This document shows positions 1 to 8,066 of a stretch of 64,000 nucleotides of DNA, in pieces. This DNA comes from an uncultured Prevotella sp. (lineage in GTDB: Bacteria > Bacteroidota > Bacteroidia > Bacteroidales > Bacteroidaceae): the NCBI GenBank assembly GCA_946548085.1, contig CAMNPN010000011.1, forward strand, positions 1 to 64,000. The letters are read 5' to 3'. The position numbers were made by a program, and so were the translations under genes. Numbering within the stretch: position 1 is the stretch's first letter; each line of letters begins with the position of its first letter. Under the pieces are notes generated by a model. It was not told the origin of the DNA, searched no databases, and saw nothing but the letters and a program-made list of their open reading frames with translations.

Positions 1-470
1 CTGTGGAAATCGTTCTGCAGACGGTCGAGATAGCGGGCGGCCTCCCACTTGCACATGGGCAGGTCGTGGAGCAGGTAGTTGCCGCAGGCCTCAGGACGTG
101 TGGCGGGCACCTCGTCCTGCGTGAGGATCCACTGGAGGCACTCGATGGTGAGGTGGCGCATGGCGTCGACGGTATAAGTGCCTGACTTCTGGCCTTCGGC
201 TGAAGGACCGTGATCTTTCATGATGATATACATGCCCGTGAGACAGCCCATGGGACCTACGTAGACGACATCGTCCTTTGCCTCGGAGTTGCGGAACCAG
301 GTGGCCATCAGGTGCTCCAGACTGTGCATGGCGGCAGGGGCTACGGCGGGCTCCTTGTTGGGTTCGGTGATACGCAGGTCGAAGGTGGTGAAGCCCTCGT
401 CCTCACGAGAAACATAGATACCCGGCTTCAGACGGGTGTGGTCGATGGTGAAACTTTGTATGACTTCCAT
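1..470 (-). CDS. luxS: S-ribosylhomocysteine lyase (LuxS), 3' end cut by the window edge
   Basis: Reverse-strand translation MEVIQSFTIDHTRLKPGIYVSREDEGFTTFDLRITEPNKEP..AMHSLEHLMATWFRN..VVYVGPMGCLTGMYI matches LuxS, including the HxxEH metal motif. Not in the supplied ORF list because it is open at the edge. Confidence 0.95.
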   Translation of the reverse strand, partial: MEVIQSFTIDHTRLKPGIYVSREDEGFTTFDLRITEPNKEPAVAPAAMHSLEHLMATWFRNSEAKDDVVYVGPMGCLTGMYIIMKDHGPSAEGQKSGTYTVDAMRHLTIECLQWILTQDEVPATRPEACGNYLLHDLPMCKWEAARYLDRLQNDFH

Positions 471-483
471 ATTTTTCTTAAAA

Positions 484-1113
484 TCATAAGCTCTCGATGA
501 ATGTCTTGGTGACATGGAAGGAGTTCTCGGCGACGGTTTCCCAGAAGTTGTGATACATCGAGGCATCGGTGTCGCGAAGGGGGATGTCGCTGATGACGCG
601 GAAGGAAATGAACGGCACCTTATATATATAGCACACCTGAGCGATGGCGCAACTCTCCATATCGACGGCCTTTGCCTCGGGGAAGTGGCCGATAATCTCG
701 CGCATCTTCTCCTTACTGTCGACAAACCAGTCGCCAGTGACGATCAGTCCGGGCTTGGCTCCAGTCAGTTTGGCTTTCTCTAATAGATAGGGATCGGCCT
801 GGTAGCGGACCGGCAGTCCTTGCACCTGACCATAGACGGTGGTGTCGTCAATGGCTTTGCCACAATACACGTCGTGATAAGTAAGTTCAGAACTCACCAC
901 TACGTCCTGTAGGTTGATATCATCGCCATTGCCACCGGCACAACCGCTGGAGATGATACAGTCGGGTTTGTACTGGCGGATCATCTCTACAGTCTGTATG
1001 GCGGCATTGACGGTGGCGATGCCGCTCTTCTGCAGAATCAGTTTGTCTTCTGGGAATAATGGACGGAGTTGCTTGTACTCCTTGTCCATTGCTACAATCA
1101 TTCCTATTTTCAT
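484..1113 (-). CDS. mtnN: 5'-methylthioadenosine/S-adenosylhomocysteine nucleosidase
   Basis: MKIGMIVAMDKEYKQL..SSGCAGG..VTGDWFVDS..AVDMESCAIAQVCY..FRVISDI; adjacent to luxS. Confidence 0.92.
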   Translation of the reverse strand: MKIGMIVAMDKEYKQLRPLFPEDKLILQKSGIATVNAAIQTVEMIRQYKPDCIISSGCAGGNGDDINLQDVVVSSELTYHDVYCGKAIDDTTVYGQVQGLPVRYQADPYLLEKAKLTGAKPGLIVTGDWFVDSKEKMREIIGHFPEAKAVDMESCAIAQVCYIYKVPFISFRVISDIPLRDTDASMYHNFWETVAENSFHVTKTFIESL

Positions 1114-1114
1114 A

Positions 1115-1909
1115 TTATACCTTATTTATTTTTTTTCTTTGTCTTACGGCTTCGTACATGAGAATGGCGGCGCTGACACTGACGTTCAGGGAGTCGAGGC
1201 GACCCAGCATCGGAATACGGATATGGGCGTCGGCAGCCTCGCGCCACTGTTGGGTGAGACCAGTCGATTCGGTGCCCATCACAATGGCTGTGGCCTGTCG
1301 CATGTCGTAGTTGTAATACTCATACGAGTCCTGCAACTGCGCCGTGAGGATCTTTATCTTCCGTTCCTTGAGGAAGGCGATGCACTCCTCTGATGTACAG
1401 ACGGCTGTCGGGACAGTGAATATGGCTCCGATACTGGCGCGGATGAGGTTGGGATTATAGAGGTCTGTCAGCGGGTCACACACAATCACGGCATCAACAT
1501 TGGCCGCATCCGCACTGCGCAGGATGGCTCCGAGGTTGCCAGGCTTCTCGACGCTCTCCAGCACAACCACTAAGGGATTGTTTACAGATAACAGTTTACG
1601 GTTTACAGATGAAATGCTATGGTCCTTGGCCTTGACGATGGCGATCATGCCCTCAGTACTCCCCCTATAGGCCATCTTTTCATATACTTGTGGTGAGACT
1701 CTCGTTACAGGGGAATCACCTGTAAACCGTAAACCGTCAACTGTAAACACTTCTACCACCTCATATCCGCTTGCCATACAGTGCTCTATCTCGCGCTGGC
1801 CCTCCACCACGAAGAGGCCCTCCTCACGCCGGAGTGAGGATTTCTGCTGCAGGGCCACGACATGCTTGATGCGTTGGTTTTGCGGGCTGGTAATAATGTT
1901 TTCTTCCAT
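1115..1909 (-). CDS. TrmH/SpoU-family RNA methyltransferase (likely start at MEENIITSPQNQRIKHVVAL)
   Basis: VVVLESVEKPGNLGAILRSADAANVDAVIV..IVMGTESTGLTQQWREAADAHIRIPMLGRLDSLNVSVSAAILMYE are SpoU motifs. The ORF contains heptad repeat arrays (see findings). Confidence 0.9.
   Translation of the reverse strand: MEENIITSPQNQRIKHVVALQQKSSLRREEGLFVVEGQREIEHCMASGYEVVEVFTVDGLRFTGDSPVTRVSPQVYEKMAYRGSTEGMIAIVKAKDHSISSVNRKLLSVNNPLVVVLESVEKPGNLGAILRSADAANVDAVIVCDPLTDLYNPNLIRASIGAIFTVPTAVCTSEECIAFLKERKIKILTAQLQDSYEYYNYDMRQATAIVMGTESTGLTQQWREAADAHIRIPMLGRLDSLNVSVSAAILMYEAVRQRKKINKV
1580..1748. repeat. Inverted heptad-array element copy D, inside the RNA methyltransferase CDS
   Basis: Left arm 1580-1607 GTTTACA-GATAACA-GTTTACG-GTTTACA; right arm 1721-1748 TGTAAAC-CGTAAAC-CGTCAAC-TGTAAAC. 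Confidence 0.85.
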
Positions 1910-1931
1910 AATTCGCTGCAAAATTATAAAA

Positions 1932-1958
1932 AATCCGTGTAATCCGTGCAATCCGTGC
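1932..1958. repeat. 9-bp tandem repeat AATCCGTGY x3
   Basis: aatccgtgt aatccgtgc aatccgtgc, immediately upstream of the yfhO-like promoter. Confidence 0.8.
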
Positions 1959-1969
1959 CAAAAAAGTTG

Positions 1970-1977
1970 TACCTTTG
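1970..1977 (+). promoter_or_regulatory. Bacteroidetes -7 element TACCTTTG upstream of the YfhO-like gene
   Basis: TAnnTTTG consensus (TACCTTTG) 30 bp before the ATG at 2007. Confidence 0.6.
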
Positions 1978-2006
1978 CATCCAAAATAAGAAAACTTGCA
2001 AGTGCT

Positions 2007-4520
2007 ATGAATGAATTGAAAAAGTGGCTGCCCGACGTACTGGCAGTCCTGTTGTTTGCCGTACTGGCATTCGCCTATTTCTTCCCTGCTGACATCGAGG
2101 GGCGTATCCTCTATCGCCATGATGCGTCAGCCGGGCGCGGTGCCGGCCAGGAGGCCATGGAGTACTATCAGCGCACAGGAGAACGTACCCGGTGGACCAA
2201 TGCCCTCTTCTCGGGCATGCCTACGTATCAGATGTCGCCCTCATACAACTCCACCTACAACCTGACGGTGCTGACCAATGCCTACCATTTGTGGCTGCCA
2301 GAGAACGTGTGGTACGTGTTTGCCTACCTGCTGGGCTTCTACATCTTGCTGCGCGCCTTCGACTTCCGTCAGCATCTGGCCGTGCTGGGCTCCATCATCT
2401 GGACCTTCTCCACCTACTTCCTCATCATCATTGCAGCGGGGCACATCTGGAAGGTATGGGCACTGGCTTATCTGCCCCCGATGATAGCCGGTATCGTGCT
2501 GGCCTACAGAGGGAAATATCTGTGGGGCTTCATCGTGGCTGCCATCTTCGGAGCCTTCGAGATCAATGCCAACCACGTGCAGATGACCTACTACTATCTA
2601 TTCATCATCCTCTTCCTGATCATCGGCTGGCTGGTACAGGCCATCCGGGAGAAGCAGATCATGCACTTCGTGAAGGCCACGGGGGTGTGCATCGCGGCCG
2701 GCCTGATAGCCGTCTGCCTGAACTTGTCGAACCTTTATCACACATGGCAGTACAGTCAGGAGACCATGCGCGGCAAAAGTGAACTGGTTAAGAAAAACAC
2801 GGCCAACCAGACCAGCAGCGGTCTGGAGCGCGACTATATCACGCAGTGGAGTTATGGTATCGGTGAGACGTGGACGCTGCTCGTACCCAACACCAAGGGC
2901 GGCGCATCGGTGCCCCTGAGTGAGAACGAGACGGCCATGAGGCATGCGGATAGCAACTATATCGACATCTACAATCAGATTGGCCAGTACTGGGGCGAAC
3001 AGCCCGGTACGTCGGGCCCAGTCTACGTGGGAGCCTTCGTGCTGACGCTTTTCATCCTGGGACTGTTCATCGTGAAGGGCCCCATGAAGTGGGCCCTGTT
3101 GGCTGCCACCGTGCTGAGTATCATGCTCTCGTGGGGTAAGAACTTTATGGGCCTGACGGACTTCTTCATCGACTACGTGCCGATGTACGCCAAGTTCCGC
3201 ACGGTGGCCTCGATACTCGTCATCGCCGAGTTCACCATCCCCCTGCTGGCGATGCTGGCGCTGAAGGAGTTGTTTGACAAACCGGAACTGATGAAGCCGA
3301 GGATGAAGTATGTGGGTATCTCATTCCTGTTGACGGGCGTTGTCGCCCTGCTGTTCTCGCTGATGCCTTCGATGTTCTTCGACAGCTTCATCTCCACCAG
3401 CGAGATGCAGGCCCTGAAGGGTATTCCTGCAGAACATCTGACACCCCTGATGAGCAGTCTGACAGAGATGCGTCAGGCAATGTTCACCAGTGATGCCCTG
3501 CGTTCATTCTATATCATTCTGACGGGTACGGGCGTGCTGCTGGCAGTAGCATTTGGCAAACTGAAGAAGGAGTACGCCGTCGGCATCATACTGGTGCTCT
3601 GTCTGACAGACCTGTGGACGGTGAACAAGCGTTACCTGAACGATGCGATGTTCGTGCCGAAGTCAGAGCGAGAGGCTCCGCAGCCGATGAGTCAGACCGA
3701 CGAGCACATCCTGCAGGACAAAACACTCGACTATCGTGTACTTAACATGGCTACGAACACCTTCAATGAGAATGAGACGAGTTACTACCATAAGTCCATC
3801 GGCGGCTACCACGCTGCTAAGTTGCGCCGCTATCAGGAGATGATCGAGCAGTATATATCGCCCGAGATGCAGCAGGCATTCCGTGCCGTATCAGAGAATG
3901 GCGGTGACATGACAAAGATCAATGGCGACAGCATCTGGCCCGTACTGAACATGCTTAATGCGAAGTACTTCATCCTGCCCCTGCAGGGCGGTCAGACCGT
4001 TCCTCTGCAGAATACCTTCGCACTGGGCAATGCCTGGCTGGTAGATAAGATACGGTATGTGAACAATGCCAATGAGGAGATTGACGGTGTGGGCCAGATA
4101 GACCTGCGTCACGAGGCTGTGGCTGATGTGAAGTTCAAGGAGCAACTGGGTGAGACCGTTGTTCAGGACACGCTCAGCATCGTCACCCTGAAGGCCTACG
4201 AACCTAACGAGCTGAAATACGAGTGCCAGTCGGGCAAGGGCGGTGTCGTGGTATTCTCTGAAATCTACTATCCCGGATGGACGGCTACCGTTGACGGAGA
4301 GCCTGCCGAACTGGGCCGGGTGGACTATATCCTCAGGGCCCTGAACGTGAAGCCGGGCAAGCACGAGGTCGTTCTCACCTTCAAGCCAAAGTCGGTGAAG
4401 GCTACAGAGACCGTTGCCTATATGTCGTATGCCCTTCTGGTTGGCGTGCTGTTTGGGGCTGCCCTTATCGAATATCGCCGGCGTAAGGATAAATCTCAAA
4501 TCTCAAAACTCAAATCTTAA
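2007..4520 (+). CDS. YfhO-family multi-pass membrane protein
   Basis: MNELKKWLPDVLAVLLFAVLAFAYFFPADIEGRILYRHDASAGRG.. with many TM segments and a C-terminal YYPGWTATVDGEPAELGRVDYILRALNVKPGKHEVVLTFKP, as in YfhO. Confidence 0.85.
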   Translation: MNELKKWLPDVLAVLLFAVLAFAYFFPADIEGRILYRHDASAGRGAGQEAMEYYQRTGERTRWTNALFSGMPTYQMSPSYNSTYNLTVLTNAYHLWLPENVWYVFAYLLGFYILLRAFDFRQHLAVLGSIIWTFSTYFLIIIAAGHIWKVWALAYLPPMIAGIVLAYRGKYLWGFIVAAIFGAFEINANHVQMTYYYLFIILFLIIGWLVQAIREKQIMHFVKATGVCIAAGLIAVCLNLSNLYHTWQYSQETMRGKSELVKKNTANQTSSGLERDYITQWSYGIGETWTLLVPNTKGGASVPLSENETAMRHADSNYIDIYNQIGQYWGEQPGTSGPVYVGAFVLTLFILGLFIVKGPMKWALLAATVLSIMLSWGKNFMGLTDFFIDYVPMYAKFRTVASILVIAEFTIPLLAMLALKELFDKPELMKPRMKYVGISFLLTGVVALLFSLMPSMFFDSFISTSEMQALKGIPAEHLTPLMSSLTEMRQAMFTSDALRSFYIILTGTGVLLAVAFGKLKKEYAVGIILVLCLTDLWTVNKRYLNDAMFVPKSEREAPQPMSQTDEHILQDKTLDYRVLNMATNTFNENETSYYHKSIGGYHAAKLRRYQEMIEQYISPEMQQAFRAVSENGGDMTKINGDSIWPVLNMLNAKYFILPLQGGQTVPLQNTFALGNAWLVDKIRYVNNANEEIDGVGQIDLRHEAVADVKFKEQLGETVVQDTLSIVTLKAYEPNELKYECQSGKGGVVVFSEIYYPGWTATVDGEPAELGRVDYILRALNVKPGKHEVVLTFKPKSVKATETVAYMSYALLVGVLFGAALIEYRRRKDKSQISKLKS

Positions 4521-4525
4521 AATTG
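4491..4525. repeat. Heptad array AAATCTC-AAATCTC-AAAACTC-AAATCTT-AAAATTG across the yfhO/fkp junction
   Basis: Five 7-bp words in register containing the TAA stop (4518-4520) and the TTG start (4523) of the next gene. Confidence 0.75.
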
Positions 4526-7117
4526 AAAAAACTGCTGTCATTGCCACCCAATCTGGTAGAGGTGTTTCATCAGGTGACCGGGCTCTCCAGAGATGAGTAT
4601 TTCTGTACCTGCGACCCCGTTGGTCATCGTCTTGGAAGTGGCGGTGGAACCGCTTGGTTGCTGCAGGAGGCCTGTCGTGCTGAGAATGTGGCGAGTGTCA
4701 ACGATTGGCTTCCAAAGGAAAAGCGCATCCTGATACATGCCGGTGGACAGAGCAAGCGATTGCCCAGTTATGCCGTGTCAGGAAAGGTGCTGATGCCCCT
4801 GCCTGTGTTCCGTTGGGAACGAGGACAGCGGCTCTCGCAGGACCTGATGAGCGTGCAGTTGCCGTTGTATGAGAAGATGATGGCGATGGCACCAGACAAT
4901 ATCCATACGATGGTGGTCAGTGGCGATGTGCTCGTCAGAGCCACTCAGCCGCTACAACCCATTCCAGAGGCTGATGTCGTGTGCTATGGCTTATGGCTCG
5001 ACGCATCGGTGGCCAGAAACCATGGTGTATTCGTCAGCGACCGCCGTTCGCCTTCGGTATTGAAGATGATGCTCCAGAAACCTTCGGTACAGACCCTTGC
5101 CGAACTGCAGAGAGATCATTTCTATCTGACCGACATCGGCGTATGGCTCCTCTCAGACAAGGCAGTGGCTCTGCTCATGCAGCGCAGTATGTCCGGAAAT
5201 CCCGGCTCGACCAGCCAGACTGACTTCAAAGAATACGATCTCTATTCCGAGTTCGGCTGTGCCCTGGGTACCGATCCCACCCTCGTCGACGATGAGTTGA
5301 GACGGCTGAAGGTGGCCATTCTCCCTTTGGCTGGTGGCGAGTTCTATCATTTCGGCACCTCCAAAGAGATGATCTCCTCGACGTTGAGGCTTCAGAACCT
5401 TGTGAACGATCAACGGGAGATTATGCATATCGACAGGAAGCCTCACCCCAGCATCTTCGTCCAAAATGCGGTGACAGAGATCCCTTTCACCGTAGAGAAC
5501 AATAATATCTGGATAGAGAACAGCCATGTCGGGCGACGATGGCATCTCACCCACGACCATGTCATTACTGGCGTGCCGGAGAACGACTGGGAGATGAGTC
5601 TCGCCCCAGGCGAATGCATCGATGTAGTGCCGGTAGGAGACCATGACTACGAGATTAGACGCTATCGTATCGATGAACCCTTGAACAGTAATGAAGTCGC
5701 CGAACGTGCCAACCTGCAGCGACTCTTCGACCAGAGGTGTACCTTCCGCAAACAGAACTGGAGTGCGCTGGCAAAGAACTGGAGTCACAGCGTGTTCTAT
5801 CAACTCGACCTTGCAGATGCTGCAGAGCAGTTCAGCAAGGAACAGATTCCCCTGCCTCCCCCCTTGCCAGAAGAGGCCCCGCTGATGACCCGTATCCACG
5901 ACGCCATGTTCCGCGGAGATCATCGTCGGGCGTTTGCCTTGCTTCGCGACGGGCTGCTGTCGTGGAGTGGAGAGTGCCGGCTCCCCCGTCGACAGGTGGC
6001 CGACGACCAGATCGTGTGGGGACGCTCTCCTGTCAGGATCGATATCGCAGGGGGCTGGACGGATACTCCGCCTTATTGTCTGATGGAGGGCGGCAACGTC
6101 ATCAACCTGGCTATCGAACTCAATGGCCAGCCGCCCCTGCAGGTTTATGTCCGTCCATCGAAAGAGCCTCGTATCGTATTACGGAGCATCGACCTCGGTG
6201 CCGTGGAGGTGGTAGAGACAGCAGAGCAGTTGATGGACTTCATGCATGTTGGCTCCCCCTTCTCCATTCCCAAGGCAGGTCTCGTGCTTGCCGGCTTTGG
6301 ATCGTCAGGAGTATCAGGTAATCCCGGCTCTATATCCCTACAGCAGCAACTGGAGGCTTTTGGCTCGGGCATTGAGTTGACGCTTCTCTCGGCCATCCCC
6401 GCCGGTAGCGGACTCGGCACGAGCAGCATCCTGGCTGCCACGGTGCTGGGCGCACTCAACGATTTCTGCGGCCTGGGATGGGACAAGAACGAGATAGGTC
6501 ATCGCACGCTGATGCTGGAGCAGATGCTTACCACGGGTGGGGGTTGGCAGGACCAGTTCGGCGGTGTGCTGGGGGGCGTCAAACTTCTGCAGACAGGACG
6601 CGGCTTTGAACAGACACCGCTGGTGAGATGGCTGCCCAACGACCTGTGGACACAGCCAGAGTATCGCCCTTGTCACCTATTATATTATACAGGCATCACC
6701 CGGACGGCCAAGCAGATACTGGCAGAGATTGTCCGCAGGATGTTCCTCAACGACAATGCTGAGTTGCGCCTGCTTCGCGAGATGAAGGCCCACACGATGG
6801 AGATGTACGAGGCCATCCAGCAGAATGACTTCCGAAGGATGGGCCTGCTGATGCGTAAGACCTGGCAGCAGAACCAAGCTCTCGACAGTGGTACGAACCC
6901 CGTCGCTGTGGCTAAACAGACAGCCCTTATTGATGACCTCTGCTTAGGTTATAAGCTGCCCGGTGCGGGCGGTGGCGGCTATCTCTATATGATAGCCAAG
7001 GACCCGGAGGCTGCGGCGCGCATCAAACAGATACTGACAGAGAATAAGATAAACCGGAATGCTCGTTTCGTGGACATGACCCTCTCTACGACGGGCCTTC
7101 AGATCAGCAGGAGTTGA
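4523..7117 (+). CDS. fkp: Bifunctional L-fucokinase / L-fucose-1-phosphate guanylyltransferase (TTG start)
   Basis: N-terminal HAGGQSKRLPSYAVSGKVLMPLP (nucleotidyltransferase) and C-terminal GHMP kinase WGRSPVRIDIAGGWTDTPPYCLMEGGNVINLAI..AIPAGSGLGTSSILAA. Confidence 0.93.
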   Translation: MKKLLSLPPNLVEVFHQVTGLSRDEYFCTCDPVGHRLGSGGGTAWLLQEACRAENVASVNDWLPKEKRILIHAGGQSKRLPSYAVSGKVLMPLPVFRWERGQRLSQDLMSVQLPLYEKMMAMAPDNIHTMVVSGDVLVRATQPLQPIPEADVVCYGLWLDASVARNHGVFVSDRRSPSVLKMMLQKPSVQTLAELQRDHFYLTDIGVWLLSDKAVALLMQRSMSGNPGSTSQTDFKEYDLYSEFGCALGTDPTLVDDELRRLKVAILPLAGGEFYHFGTSKEMISSTLRLQNLVNDQREIMHIDRKPHPSIFVQNAVTEIPFTVENNNIWIENSHVGRRWHLTHDHVITGVPENDWEMSLAPGECIDVVPVGDHDYEIRRYRIDEPLNSNEVAERANLQRLFDQRCTFRKQNWSALAKNWSHSVFYQLDLADAAEQFSKEQIPLPPPLPEEAPLMTRIHDAMFRGDHRRAFALLRDGLLSWSGECRLPRRQVADDQIVWGRSPVRIDIAGGWTDTPPYCLMEGGNVINLAIELNGQPPLQVYVRPSKEPRIVLRSIDLGAVEVVETAEQLMDFMHVGSPFSIPKAGLVLAGFGSSGVSGNPGSISLQQQLEAFGSGIELTLLSAIPAGSGLGTSSILAATVLGALNDFCGLGWDKNEIGHRTLMLEQMLTTGGGWQDQFGGVLGGVKLLQTGRGFEQTPLVRWLPNDLWTQPEYRPCHLLYYTGITRTAKQILAEIVRRMFLNDNAELRLLREMKAHTMEMYEAIQQNDFRRMGLLMRKTWQQNQALDSGTNPVAVAKQTALIDDLCLGYKLPGAGGGGYLYMIAKDPEAAARIKQILTENKINRNARFVDMTLSTTGLQISRS

Positions 7118-7157
7118 TAAGCCGGAGAGGTAAAAAGTGAAGAGTAGTTGTCACAGT

Positions 7158-8066
7158 ATGGAGTTCAGGACGGTTGTAGACATTGCTGACCCTGGGTTCA
7201 GGATAGAGCCCTGCGAGCAGATGCTCTTTGTGGGTTCGTGCTTTGCCGACAGCATCGGGATGCGTTTCCGTGAAGAGGGCTTCCCCGTCACCGTCAATCC
7301 CTATGGCACCATGTACAATCCTGCCAGCATCGTCCATACGATCGAGAGACTGTTGGCCCGGTCCGAAGGGGCGTCTCCCTCAGAAAGAACCTTAAGCTAT
7401 TCAACGGCCTTCCTTACCCTCGGCACGAACCATGTGTATCGTCTGAAAGAGACGGGCGAGATTGTTGAGAACTGCCAGAAGCGGCCCGCAGCGCTGTTTC
7501 AGGAGGAAGAACTCTCCGTCGATGCCTGTGCCGCCTGTCTGATGAAGGCCGTCACGCTCCTACGTCAGGCAAACCCAGACATCCGCATCGTCCTTACCGT
7601 CAGCCCCATCCGCTACCGTAAGTACGGCTATCACGGCTCGCAACTCTCCAAGGCGACACTGTTGCTGGCAGTGGATCGTCTCTTAGCCGGGAGGCTGGCG
7701 GAGGAAACAGGTCAGGCTGATCAGTCAAGAAACACTGGTCATGCCAGCCAGATGGCTTATTTCCCTGCCTATGAGATTCTGAACGACGAACTCCGTGACT
7801 ACCGCTTCTATGCCCCCGACATGCTGCATCCCTCGGGCCAGGCTGTCGATTACATCTGGGAGCGGCTCGTAGATTCTTATTTCTCTGCTGAAGCCAAGGG
7901 CTTCCTCGACGAGTGGCGTCCGGTGAAGCAGGCTCTTGGGCACACCCCCTTCCATCCCGACTCGCCAGAGTATATCCGCTTCCTGGATAACACCCGCAGC
8001 CGTCTCCGTGCCCTTCAGGAAAAATATCCTAAAATAATGTTACCATATGAAAAGTTATTCGATTGA
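7158..8066 (+). CDS. GSCFA domain-containing protein
   Basis: MLFVGSCFADSIGMRFREEGFPVTVNPYGTMYNPASI contains the GSCFA signature. ATG at 7158 (ORF extends to GTG 7137). Confidence 0.85.
   Translation: MEFRTVVDIADPGFRIEPCEQMLFVGSCFADSIGMRFREEGFPVTVNPYGTMYNPASIVHTIERLLARSEGASPSERTLSYSTAFLTLGTNHVYRLKETGEIVENCQKRPAALFQEEELSVDACAACLMKAVTLLRQANPDIRIVLTVSPIRYRKYGYHGSQLSKATLLLAVDRLLAGRLAEETGQADQSRNTGHASQMAYFPAYEILNDELRDYRFYAPDMLHPSGQAVDYIWERLVDSYFSAEAKGFLDEWRPVKQALGHTPFHPDSPEYIRFLDNTRSRLRALQEKYPKIMLPYEKLFD

Noticed and set aside
3-500. Plus-strand ORFs of 60 and 96 aa at the left edge
   Set aside because: They lie antisense to a clear LuxS reading frame and show no recognisable protein features.
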